From: Pseudocercospora fijiensis CIRAD86
Taxonomy: Eukaryota; Ascomycota; Dothideomycetes; Mycosphaerellales; Mycosphaerellaceae
Reading direction: 5' to 3'
Assembly (NCBI RefSeq): GCF_000340215.1
Contig: NW_006921553.1
Location: forward strand, 175,510 to 239,509
DNA: 64,000 bases
Shown: piece by piece, positions 31,805 to 40,699 of the stretch
Layout: each line of letters starts with the position of its first letter
How positions within the stretch are numbered: position 1 is the first letter of the stretch
Program-made: the position numbers and the translations under genes
Notes under the pieces: model-generated
What the model saw: only the letters and a program-made list of their open reading frames with translations
Told to the model about the DNA's origin: nothing
The model's database searches: none

Positions 31805-33577
31805 TCACACCTCCGTACCCACCGAAACACTCTCCGCAATAATCTGATCCGCAGCTCGAACATCATCGTCGGAAAAGTACGGGAATGGGACCTGGAAATT
31901 CGGCATGGGAGTCGTGGCGAATCGGCCGCTTGCTGGTTGACGAGGAGTTGGAGCTGGGTGGGAAGATTTGTTGTAATAGTTGGATGCATCAACGAGAGGG
32001 GATTGAAACTGGACCATCTCTGGACGATGACGCTCTGGGCCTGGTGGTGGGGTGATGGGGCCGTAGCCGTAGCTCCAGGGATAGCCAGTGGTGTTGTCCT
32101 TGTCCTTGAATCGTGACGTAATGAAAGATGGGCTGGAGTAAGCGTTCTCCAATTCGTCGCGAGTAGCAGAGGAAACTCTTGGGTGTTGGTGGTTCGTAGG
32201 CTGCTGTTGCTGCTGCTCGAGACGCTTGGTCAAGTCGTGGATTTGCTGGCGGAGGTCGTTGATGGTGGATGAGAGATAGTCGTTCTTGGACTTCTCAAAT
32301 TGCAAGTCGAGTCTGGGGCCCTCTGCTGCAGCGTTGGCCTTCTCGAGCTCATCGATACGCAGCTGGAGAGTACGAAGCTGATCTTGCTTGGACTTGTCAG
32401 CGTGACGCAGCTCGGCAGCCTTCTGCTCCGCTTCCTTGCGCGATTTCTCCATGCCGCGATGAGCTGCAGCCAACTGCTCGCTCAAGCGCTTGTTGTCCTG
32501 CTCGGTCTTGTCGGCCTGCGCCTGGGCTCGCGCGGCAGATTGGCGGAGAGTGTTGCTGCTACCTCCAGCATCGGCTTGCAAGCGGCGGAGGTTGTCCCGC
32601 TCTTCGGTCAATGCCTTCCGCTCTGCCTCTGACACGCGGAGCTTCTCGCTCGTGGCTATGGCATTGGCGTCGAAGATGGCCTTGACCCAGCGCATTCCAT
32701 CTTCGGTGTTGATGTAGCCGGTGAGGTAATCGCGAGTCATGGTGGGATCGTGCTTGTTTGCCGCCAAGGCGATGTCGACAAATTTGCGGGTGAAGGCATC
32801 CGATGCAGCGGTCTTTGGGGCAGCAGCTGCTGCCGTGGCCGCTCCATCAGGTGCCTTGGCAATACCGGGAATGCTGCTTGCTCCAAAGAGCTTCTTCTTG
32901 AGCGCAATCAAGCCATCGGCGACCGCTTTGCTGCTGCGGTGTGCCTTCTCCTGCCAATCGTTCCAGCTGAAAGCGGCCCCATCAGGAACAGGGTTCTCGG
33001 CCAGGAAGAGGCGCCAGTCAATCGAGGCCTTGTTTGGTCCGCGAGCGAGCTCCTTGGTGATGCTGATTTCAGAGCCTGGACGCTCGAGAGCTATGAGCAC
33101 GGCACGACGGAAACGAACTCGCACACCACTTGGCGGGTTCGAGTCGGGACCCACCAATTCTTCCTCGAAAACTCCGATGAGCTTGGTGATAGTCATGTGC
33201 GACTTGATCCAGGTGAGGACTTTGTTGATGAGCTGGCGAGAAACCGCCGTGTCTGGTGTCTCAAAGTTGATGGCTTTCAGCAGAGCCATGGCCTGCTTGG
33301 CGCTTTGTGGGAGGGCTTTCGCTGTGATGGCGTTGAGAATGCAGAATCTGTAGAGCTTGTCTTGAATGGCGGCTGGCCAGATGATGCGAGAAGCCTGGCC
33401 CGACTGGAGACGCTCATGGGACAGATTGGCATAGCTCTTTTCGACTTCGTTGCAGACAATGTCGCCCGAATCATCGAGGTATGGAGTGTTGAAGATGGTA
33501 GCGTTGGCGTTGACGTTGGCGTTGGCGTTGACGTTGGCGTTGGCGTTGACGTTGGCGTTGGTGTCGGCGTTGGCCAT
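31805..33577 (-). CDS. 590-aa coiled-coil protein with N-terminal Asn-Ala repeat
   Basis: The intronless frame starts in an excellent Kozak context (GCTACCATGGCC). TTTCCCGCAG just upstream may be the acceptor of a 5'-UTR intron. Residues 1-28 are an Asn-Ala-Asn-Val repeat from an 18-bp unit. Residues 30-250 look globular and helical (it contains Ile-Ile-Trp-Pro-Ala-Ala-Ile-Gln-Asp-Lys-Leu-Tyr-Arg-Phe). Residues about 305-455 are a long coiled coil rich in Glu, Lys, Ala, Gln and Arg, ending in a short poly-Gln. The last 130 residues are Pro/Ser/Tyr-rich and disordered. There is no signal peptide or membrane segment. I recognise no family; a structural or scaffolding role is only a guess. The stop is about 115 bp from the RIP block, yet the gene shows no RIP. 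Confidence 0.8.
   Translation of the reverse strand: MANADTNANVNANANVNANANVNANATIFNTPYLDDSGDIVCNEVEKSYANLSHERLQSGQASRIIWPAAIQDKLYRFCILNAITAKALPQSAKQAMALLKAINFETPDTAVSRQLINKVLTWIKSHMTITKLIGVFEEELVGPDSNPPSGVRVRFRRAVLIALERPGSEISITKELARGPNKASIDWRLFLAENPVPDGAAFSWNDWQEKAHRSSKAVADGLIALKKKLFGASSIPGIAKAPDGAATAAAAAPKTAASDAFTRKFVDIALAANKHDPTMTRDYLTGYINTEDGMRWVKAIFDANAIATSEKLRVSEAERKALTEERDNLRRLQADAGGSSNTLRQSAARAQAQADKTEQDNKRLSEQLAAAHRGMEKSRKEAEQKAAELRHADKSKQDQLRTLQLRIDELEKANAAAEGPRLDLQFEKSKNDYLSSTINDLRQQIHDLTKRLEQQQQQPTNHQHPRVSSATRDELENAYSSPSFITSRFKDKDNTTGYPWSYGYGPITPPPGPERHRPEMVQFQSPLVDASNYYNKSSHPAPTPRQPASGRFATTPMPNFQVPFPYFSDDDVRAADQIIAESVSVGTEV
33490..33575 (-). repeat. 18-bp repeat encoding Asn-Ala-Asn-Val
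   Basis: GTTGACGTTGGCGTTGGC is repeated about four times in frame at the start of the 590-aa gene. The hexamer GTTGGC recurs at 23,041-23,070 on the far side of the RIP block, in the same orientation. Confidence 0.85.
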
Positions 33578-34120
33578 GGTAGCAGCTGGGTCTGCGGGAA
33601 AGTGATGGAAGTCAGCAGTGGGGTGCTGATTTTGTATGAAGTCTTTCTTCGATGGAAGTGCTGGTGGCAGAGTGGACGTTTCGGCATGTCGATGCCGCTA
33701 TAAGTATTCATCGTTGAGCGAACCGTGGAATGCACGACCGCGCGTCGAGAAAGAAAAGAATGCCGAGATTCCACGGTAAAGTCTGGTCGATATACCGCGG
33801 AAGCCAGAATCCCAAAAAGACAAACAGAATGAAGCAGAGAGAACACATCTCTTTCTCTTTCTCTTTCTCGATGGAATTCCCGACACAGGAACAGTCGCTC
33901 CTCGCAGGTGTAAGCAGTCGGTGTGGAGAAAGGCGGATTTTGCGCTTCCCCGACTTTCTCCCCATGCCTGCAATGGTGCTCGTTGTGAATGATGTGCTGT
34001 TTCGCATAGTATGCGTTAATATGATTGATGAGTTGGTGCGTTGACCCGCCTGGATAGGGTGAGTTGAGTTGACGTCGGAGGAGTCGGACGAATTTGCTAT
34101 GGGTCCCGGCTTCGCGAATT
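33578..34120. other. Upstream region of the 590-aa gene; no gene supported
   Basis: A (CTCTTT)n run lies at 33,848-33,870. A minus frame starting at 33,846 has a signal-peptide-like beginning but then overlaps the 590-aa gene in another frame, so I do not call it. Confidence 0.4.
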
Positions 34121-34124
34121 GATC

Positions 34125-34790
34125 CAGACGTCGAAGATCTGCGTCGGAATCGGTGTGAGCATTACCATCGACCCCATAGTCAGCGTCATCAAGCTCTTCT
34201 ATGTCTATGCTCCCGCTGTCGTACTCGAAGTCATTTCCTTCGGATCCGGAGTAACTGTGGCTCGTGGTCAGAATGGCTGCTGGATATGTAGAAGAGCTGT
34301 GAGAGTCCAGTATCTCTCGCAGACGATTCACATGGTATATGGCGTATGATCCATATGTCAAAGACCTGCGTCGGAATCGTTGTAGGCAATGTAGGCAACA
34401 TTGAGCTCTTCCGTGTCTGTGCTGTCGTTATTGTACTCGAGGTCATTTCCTTCGGATCTGGAGTCTGGGTCTTGTGGTTCGTCGTCAGAATGGCTGTTGG
34501 GTGGATTCAAGGTCAGCGAGAGTCCAGTTTCTCGCAGACAGTTGACTGGGTATATGGCGTGTGATCCAGACGTGAAGAATCTCCGACCACGTAGCCAGCG
34601 TCATCAAGGTCTTCTAAATCGATAATGTCGCTGTCGTACGCAAAGTCATTTCCTGTGGATCTGGAGTCTAAATACTGTGCTTTGTTGTCAGAATGGCGGT
34701 TGGGTGCATTCACGATTGGTGAGATTGCAGTGTCTCGCAGACGATTGACTTGGTATATGCCGTAGTCTCCGAAGAGCGAGAGGTCAAACA
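34125..34790 (-). repeat. About 210-bp tandem triplication with coding character
   Basis: Three diverged units carry the anchor CGCAGACGATTGACTTGGTA (near 34,318, 34,534 and 34,737). On the minus strand each encodes Tyr-x-Ile-Tyr-x-Val-Asn-Arg-Leu-Arg, then a Glu/Asp-rich block (Gly-Asn-Asp-Phe-Glu-Tyr-Asp-Ser, Glu-Glu-Leu-Asp-Asp-Ala). The units are in different frames: parts of 33,708-34,361, 34,231-34,446 and 34,513-35,046. It looks like a repeat gene broken by indels. Confidence 0.6.
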
Positions 34791-35215
34791 TCACTGCCAA
34801 TCGGCATAACGGTGAACTCGGGTAAGTGGAAGTCAAATGCCCATTCTTGGTGATACAATAAGCTTCTTCAATCGAGGATCTTCTTTTTCTACTGCAGAAA
34901 TGTAGATGTCGGGGCTGGTGTTGATGTTGGAGGAGATCGGCTAGGCAAACATCGTCGGGTGCCGGAAGGAGGTGAAGGACATGGACTTCCGGGACCAGAA
35001 AGGTTGGCCAGGAGAGGCTTGGCCACAAGAGTTGCTTCAGGGCCAAGTCGTAAGGTCGAAGGAAGCAAAGAGTGGTCAGGTAGCATGCGGTGCGCTAGGG
35101 AGCTGCAGGAATTGTTAGGGCAACGATACTTGGACTGCTTGATGGCGAGGGCTGCAGAGCTATGAATCCATCTCACATAGACGCCTGTGGTATTTCGGCG
35201 CGAGCTGGCAGGAGA
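34791..35215. other. Possible continuation of F-box-like gene; no firm model
   Basis: Minus-strand frames at 34,889-35,176 and 34,513-35,046 could be later exons of the F-box-like gene at 35,216-35,485 or the 5' part of the triplicated gene. I could not choose splice sites. Confidence 0.3.
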
Positions 35216-35485
35216 TCAGTGCACCAGGACGCTTTCGTAGAATGTTGTTCTGAGTTCAAAAGGCCAACTTCTTGATGCATAAGGCAGCAGCTGTCTAAGA
35301 GGGAGAGCAATGCGAGTGCAAATCGCAAAAGGAGTTCCAGGGCAGAGAGATTCGTTGGCCCAAAAGCATAGGAGATTGCTGGTGGTTTTGGGTAGCTTCG
35401 CGTCATCGTCTGCCGCCATCTGGCAGATCTTGAACCAGAGCTCCGGTGGAAGGTCAAGGGCTGTCCGCAAATTAGTCATGTGCAT
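35216..35485 (-). CDS. F-box-like N-terminal fragment
   Basis: From the ATG at 35,485 the minus frame gives Leu-Pro-Pro-Glu-Leu-Trp-Phe-Lys-Ile-Cys-Gln-Met-Ala near residues 12-24, the signature start of a fungal F-box, and later Phe-Tyr-Glu-Ser-Val-Leu-Val as in the region after the F-box. F-box proteins recruit substrates to SCF ubiquitin ligases. The frame stops after 89 codons, so this is a fragment, a first exon or a pseudogene. A canonical-looking 50-nt intron (GTGAGT...GACTAAT...GACAG, 35,510 to 35,461) overlaps the ATG; splicing it would remove the start and leave Met-Ala-Ala-Asp inside the F-box as the next in-frame Met. Confidence 0.45.
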   Translation of the reverse strand: MHMTNLRTALDLPPELWFKICQMAADDDAKLPKTTSNLLCFWANESLCPGTPFAICTRIALPLRQLLPYASRSWPFELRTTFYESVLVH

Positions 35486-35867
35486 GCTCTCGTCGAAGGT
35501 ACCAACTCACCTTGTCCCTCGAACTGAGCACCTCTCACCTCCGACTATTACCGCTGTTCTGGATCGTGTTGGTTGGTTCTGTGGTCTTGTAGGAAACTTG
35601 ATGGCGTCTAGAGCAGAGCGGAGCAGAGCGGAGTTGTGTCAGCCTTGCTGTATACTTCCTGCACTTCCGGCCAATCGATGGCGCTTTTCGTCAGGCTGCC
35701 ACTGTTCTCCTGGCTTTCCTGCCATTCATGCCATTGCCCACTTCAGCCTCAGGATGTCGGCCACCAGCACAAATCACCACCTCTTTCCCCGTCATCATCC
35801 CAGGCCTCATCTTCTCCTGTTCCCATCTCCCAATGCAGCGCAAGCACGTCGTCCTCGGTGAGTTCGC

Positions 35868-36458
35868 TCAGCTGCTTCCCTGCATGTTATGGCTTCCCAA
35901 TGTCTCGCAGCTGCTGTGGGTGTTGCAAAGCTTCGTCAAGATCGGGCGTGAGAATGTCGTATCGAGACTCAAGTATCCGAAAAGCTTCTCACGAGATCCC
36001 GGTCCTGCTCCAGCAGTGCAAAAGGCGTTTCTGTTTCCAACACCGCTCGTTGTGATGGGCGCCGTACCAGGGAAGGTGATCCATGATTCGATCCCAGGTC
36101 CCAAGAGTCTCGGAGACCCTGTAACGTGCATCCCACCAAGCTCACGCATGGAAGTGCTGTGCCACGTGGAAGCGCCGTCTCTCCCAACTCTTGTTTTGCC
36201 ACAGGCGCTGCTGTGCCAATGGTCGTGTCGGCGGAGGTCATTTCTGCGAGCGAGAGGAGATGCGGCGCGGCGTGGGATGACTTCCTTTCGCAGGTTGAGG
36301 AAGGCGCATAAGCCCGTCGTCTGGTATTCTTCGTCCCTGTCGTCGTCGGAGACCAGTTGGGGTGGTAGTTGTTGGGTGTGGTAGTTGTTGAGCGGTCTGT
36401 AATGAAGTAACATCTCGAGTTCTTCTCCGCTTGTGTGCGGAGGCAACTCCGGCGCCAA
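35868..36458 (-). CDS. 196-aa open frame, doubtful
   Basis: A minus frame of 196 codons starts Met-Ala-Pro-Glu-Leu-Pro-Pro. A competing minus frame (35,969-36,241) has equally good codon usage, and a third (36,238-36,597) leads into it, so this may be a multi-exon gene I cannot resolve. No domain is recognised. Confidence 0.25.
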   Translation of the reverse strand: MAPELPPHTSGEELEMLLHYRPLNNYHTQQLPPQLVSDDDRDEEYQTTGLCAFLNLRKEVIPRRAASPLARRNDLRRHDHWHSSACGKTRVGRDGASTWHSTSMRELGGMHVTGSPRLLGPGIESWITFPGTAPITTSGVGNRNAFCTAGAGPGSREKLFGYLSLDTTFSRPILTKLCNTHSSCETLGSHNMQGSS

Positions 36459-36589
36459 GGTTTGATGAGCTGAGAAAGATTGCCTTCAAGATTCGCGCAA
36501 GAACAAGAACAGGAGGAAAGACACCGGCATCAAAACCGTGTACAAAAGAGCGTGTCATTGATTCGTTACCATAAGAAACTGCCATGCTT

Positions 36590-36830
36590 TCACCCATTCA
36601 TGCTATGCCATGCCATGCTTGACTCCCGATCCCATCATGATTCATCTCAAGTTTTCTTTTTTTTTTCACGCCATGCCATGCAATGCTTCACTCCCATCAC
36701 GATTCATGCGAAACTTTCATCCCTTCCATGCCATCCTATGCTATGCCATGCTTCACTCCCACTATGATTCATTCCAAGCTTTTACCATTCATTCAATTCA
36801 TTCAGCATGCACTCCCTGATCCCGCATCAT
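36590..36830. repeat. CCATGC-rich repeat downstream of the 585-aa gene
   Basis: Three loose copies of a roughly 60-90-bp unit (CCATGCCATGCTTCACTCCC followed by ATGATTCAT) lie in the presumed 3' untranslated or downstream region of the minus-strand gene that ends at 36,869. Confidence 0.7.
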
Positions 36831-36868
36831 GATTCGTGATCGTACCCATCGCGCCAGACGTGATATGC

Positions 36869-38798
36869 TCAGTTGGTGCCAAGGTCGAAATCAGCCCACT
36901 GACTCCAGTAGATACCAGGAATTTCGAGCTCGCCGTCGAACCCGAAAGAGGTGGAGGAGTTGAGATCTCCCACTGTGTTGCCTATACCAGTGTCGGCTGG
37001 ACCAGAGGCAGGAAGATGGTTGACATCGGCGGTCAAGGCATTGCCGAAGTCAAAGTCAGCTGGGTTGAAGTCTGGCAGAGTGTTGTCTGTCGCCTTGCCG
37101 GCTGGACCAGAGGCAGGAAGATGGTTGACATCGGCGGTCAAGGCATTGCCGAAGTCAACGTCAGCTGGGTTGAAGTCTGGCAGAGTGTTGTCTGTCGCCT
37201 TGCCGGCTGGACCGGAGGCAGGAAGACGGTTGACATCGGCGGTCAAGGCATCACCGAAGTCAAAGTCGGCCGGGTTGAAGTCTAGCAGAGTTGCACCCAT
37301 GCCAGTGTCGGCTTGACCAGAGGTGGGAAGATGGTTGATATCGGCGCCCAAGGCATCACCGAAGTCGAAGTTGTCAAGGTTGAAGTCTGGCAGAGTGTTT
37401 CCCATGGCGTTGTCGGCTTGACCAGAGGTAGGAAGATGGCTGGCATTGGAGGTCATGGCATTACCGAAGTCAAAGTTGTCAAGGTTGACCTCTGGGAGGG
37501 TGTTTCCCATGGCGGTGTCGGCTTCACCAGCTGGATTTGGGAAAGCCTGAAGGTTGTTGAGATCCAAGTTCATCGCATCGGGATTGGGGGCCAGGTTGAA
37601 GCCGAGCGAGTTGGGGTCTTCTGCAGTAGTCATGATTGTGTTCGTTGGACCAGCTGGATTTGGGAAAGCCTGAAGGTTGTTGAGATCCAAGTTCATCGCA
37701 TCGGGATTGGGGGCCAGGTCGAAGCCGAGCGAGTTGGGATCTTCTGGAGTAGTCATGATTGTGTTCGCTGGACCAGCTGAATCTGGGAAGGTCAGAGGCT
37801 GTTCGGGATTGAAATCCATGACATTCGGATCGACGTTGCCTAAAAGATTGATTAGTACGTGGAATCATCATGAGAGTTTGTGGCTTGACTTGCCAACGCC
37901 GGCGGCTTGCGTAGCCTCCCACGTCTCGATACCTTGACGGAGTTCATTCACCGTCTCGACCAGCTCAGCGTAGTTCGGCGAATCCTCCGAGAGCACCGGA
38001 CCGAACGCAGGAAGACCCTTGTTATTGCGGAGAGACCACAGCGGGAAGAACTGGCAGCGGGACACGAGGGTGTAGAATTCCAACAAGATGTTCTGCCGGA
38101 CTGCGTGCACTGGGCCTGGCTGGGGCAGGCTTGGAGAAGAGGCCGAGTTGGGCGGCGTCGGGAATTCTGGAGGGAAGAGGATACATTAGCAGGCAGGATG
38201 GGACGTGAATATGGGGACCAAGCGCGTACTGGATTTGCCAAGAACCTTCTTCGTGGAGCTGAAGTTGGAATGGTTGGAAAAACCTGGCATGGTAGACGGG
38301 CCTGCAACGACGATTTCTGGTGAGGTTGTAAGCACTTCGATGCTTAGAAGCAGCGTTCAGCAATTGCGTACCGTCATCACTCTCTGGGTCAGAGATCCTG
38401 CCCTCCGCCTGATCTTCGTCGGCATCAGAAGAATGGCCATTAGACCTAGATTCCATGTCGGAATCCATGTCAAAGTCGGTCGATACCTCATCAGACATGG
38501 AGTCCTGGCGTTTGTTGAACATGGTCATGGCGACTGCAGCTGCGACGACCTCTTTACCGCAGCCCTGCTCGCGCGCGATCAGTCTCTGAATGCCGCGTAG
38601 CTTCATCTTCAAATTGATGATGGCGAGATCGAGCCAAGGGCCTCTCTTGCCCTTGGGCTTGTGGTATTGCTTGAACTTGGACAAGTCGATGCCTCCAACA
38701 CGTTGCCCATAGGACAGGGTGGTATTGTATTGGCGAGAGATCCTGTTGAGTGCGGCATGCTTTTCTTTGTTCGCCTTCTTCGACGTGAGTGTAGACAT
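36869..38798 (-). CDS. 585-aa four-exon protein with two repeat families
   Basis: I join exons 38,798-38,372, 38,316-38,230, 38,166-37,894 and 37,839-36,869. All three introns (55, 63 and 54 nt) are in phase 1. The first two are GTACGC...AG. The third is GCAAGT...TACTAATC...TTTTAG, a GC-AG intron; the frame fits only with the GC donor. Exon 1 is basic (Lys-Pro-Lys-Gly-Lys-Arg-Gly-Pro-Trp-Leu-Asp-Leu) and then acidic. Exon 3 has a conserved-looking helical part (Ile-Leu-Leu-Glu-Phe-Tyr-Thr-Leu-Val-Ser-Arg-Cys). Residues 270-355 contain a 41-aa repeat (123 bp) and residues about 355-560 five and a half copies of a 35-aa repeat (105 bp) with Phe-Asp-Phe-Gly. Family and function are unknown. Confidence 0.75.
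36950..37515 (-). repeat. 105-bp coding tandem repeat
   Basis: Five full and one partial unit encode 35 aa each (Asn-Thr-Leu-Pro-Asp-Phe-Asn, Phe-Asp-Phe-Gly, Leu-Pro-Ala/Thr-Ser-Gly). The two units nearest the 3' end are almost identical, indicating recent duplication. Confidence 0.9.
37525..37800 (-). repeat. 123-bp coding tandem repeat
   Basis: Two near-identical units and a diverged third encode 41 aa each (Asn-Leu-Asp-Leu-Asn-Asn-Leu-Gln-Ala-Phe-Pro). The period is confirmed by the anchor AGCTGGATTTGGGAAAGCC at 37,531 and 37,654. Confidence 0.9.
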
Positions 38799-39940
38799 TG
38801 GGAATGATACCTCGCTTCGTTCACAAACAGTACAAGATTAGCAGACACGAGGCGAGAGGTGGAGACTCAAGGTCAGCGGACACTCAAGATCAGAGGAGAC
38901 TGAAGACCAGAGAGATAATGAGAGAAGCCAGAGATCAGCACTATACCTCTGCGTTCAAAGGCAGCGTGGCGGTGAGTGGCCTGGTCGAGCTGCAAGGAAA
39001 TAGTTGTACCAATGTGCGAGGAAAGAGTTGTCCCAATTTAGGAGGAAATAGTTTTCCTATTCAGGAAGAAATAGTTGTCCCAATTTCCCTCGTCTCAAGA
39101 TGAGACATGGAAAAGATGGCCCAGCGATGCAGTGGCGTAGAGGATGGTGATTTTCGCGAAGGGCCGAGACACGCTGCACTGGACCGGCAGCTGGGAGCTG
39201 GCAACGAGCATAGGCGTATGTATGGCACGACGTGGGTAGGCAGAGAGCGCTTTGGTGTCCATGGGATGAGAAATGCTTCCATGGCTGTCGAGCGTGACAG
39301 CCGAGACGAGTTGCGAGGCCGAAGATGCGAGTTCTAGATGTAGCATGGTATGAGATGGGATAGGATGGGATGGGATGGGATAGGATGTGGTGGTGATGGT
39401 GGTGGTAGTGGTGGTGGTGGTGATGGTGATGGCGATGGTGATGGCGATGGCGTGTCCGGCAAGCCAACACGCGACAACGCGACCAGAAAAGGGCGTGGCG
39501 TGGTGCGGAGTTCGTTCCGTGCAGGGGTCGTATGCAGTCCCAGCAGCGCGGGACTCTGCCTGCAGCGGCAGCTGGCAGCATTAAAGATATGGTGGATGCA
39601 GGCAAAAGAGAGAAAGACCGCGGAGTTCTCAAGAAGGCCGTGGAGTCTTTTTGGAAGAAAGAGGGAGAAGAAAGAAGGGAGAAAGAACGGAGAACGAAGC
39701 CAAGAATGCAAGCGTGCCAAGCTGCCAACCGGATCGATCTGCCTGCCGAAGATAAGCGACAAACGTCTGCGAACTGGTAACCCAAAACGCCCAGAATGCC
39801 CAGATCACCCAGATCGCCACCATCTCACCAAAATCCCACGGCATTTGTTTCCCACGGTACGAGGAGCATATCAAAAATGGCTGGCAAGTATTGGAATTCA
39901 CTTCTTTGTATGACTGTCACAAGGACTCGAGCCAGGAACT
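38799..39940. other. Intergenic, with short tandem repeats
   Basis: Four units of about 25 bp (GGAAATAGTTGTCCCAATTT type) lie at 38,994-39,090, and a GGGATGGGATAGGAT plus GGTGGTGATGGTGATGGCG run at 39,350-39,455. Short frames on both strands are open but unconvincing. This is probably the shared upstream region of the divergent 585-aa (minus) and 146-aa (plus) genes. Confidence 0.5.
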
Positions 39941-40440
39941 ATGCCTGTTGACGATCGAAAAAGCGAACGTGTGGCTGAAGGGACTAGAACTCCAAAGCGT
40001 CGTGGCAAGAAATTGAAGAATGCCGTTGCGGCTGGCAAAAGGCAGAAGATCACGAAGCCCAAAGACAAAGCCAAAGCCAAAGCTAAGGTATACCAACACC
40101 CACACACCCGCCCACCAGGCAAGATCCACTAACACTCCCTCTCCAGTCCACCGGGCGCGTGGTGACAGAAGAAACACTCATAGGCCGACAAGAACGCCGT
40201 CGCATGCGCAGCCTGCAAGAATCCATCGACCACGCCTACGAAGACTACACCGAGCTTCTGGGAATTGTTCGTGCTCGTGGCTTGGCCAAAGACCACCACC
40301 CACTTCCCGATCCCGAAAGTTTTCATCGCCCGAAGAGTGGACCGTGGAGGCAGAAGTATTTGGATCGTGTGACTGAGGCGGTTGGCTTTTTGAGGGAGGC
40401 GGTGAAGTCTCAGGAGGAGAGGAAAGGGGAGGGCGAGTGA
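39941..40440 (+). CDS. 146-aa basic protein, two exons
   Basis: Exon 1 (39,941-40,087) starts GGAACTATGCCT and encodes a Lys/Arg-rich stretch (Lys-Arg-Arg-Gly-Lys-Lys, Lys-Asp-Lys-Ala-Lys-Ala-Lys). The 59-nt intron (40,088-40,146) is GTATAC...CCACTAACAC...CTCCAG, phase 0. Exon 2 (40,147-40,440) encodes a charged helical domain (Arg-Arg-Arg-Met-Arg-Ser-Leu-Gln-Glu-Ser-Ile) and ends Gly-Glu-Gly-Glu. The codons are strongly biased. The basic N-terminus suggests a nuclear or nucleic-acid-associated protein, but I recognise no family. Confidence 0.65.
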
Positions 40441-40699
40441 GCGAGGAGGGCGGCGATGATGAGATGGACATGATGGTGTGAAGGTCAGACTGGGTGTGCT
40501 TAGCGGAGTAGAGGTTGTTGGTGTGCACAGACAGAATTTGTAGGAGCGCACAGGCAAAGCTGGGGCAAGAAGACTCGCATGAACACTCTCGTGTGTAAAA
40601 TCCGCGTTCATTCATCCGCAATTCGTCGCAATACAGGCTACCATCGCCCCACATCATCTTCTGTCATGCTATGGAGAGCCTCCAATGCCGTCCCTCACC

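Noticed and set aside
33125..33145. GGGTTCGAGTCGGGACC resembling a tRNA B box
   Set aside because: It lies inside the 590-aa coding frame, and no cloverleaf or A box is found.
33277..33846. 189-codon minus frame beginning with a signal-peptide-like segment
   Set aside because: It overlaps the 590-aa gene in another frame and turns into Thr-Pro repeats that are the shifted reading of the Asn-Ala repeat.
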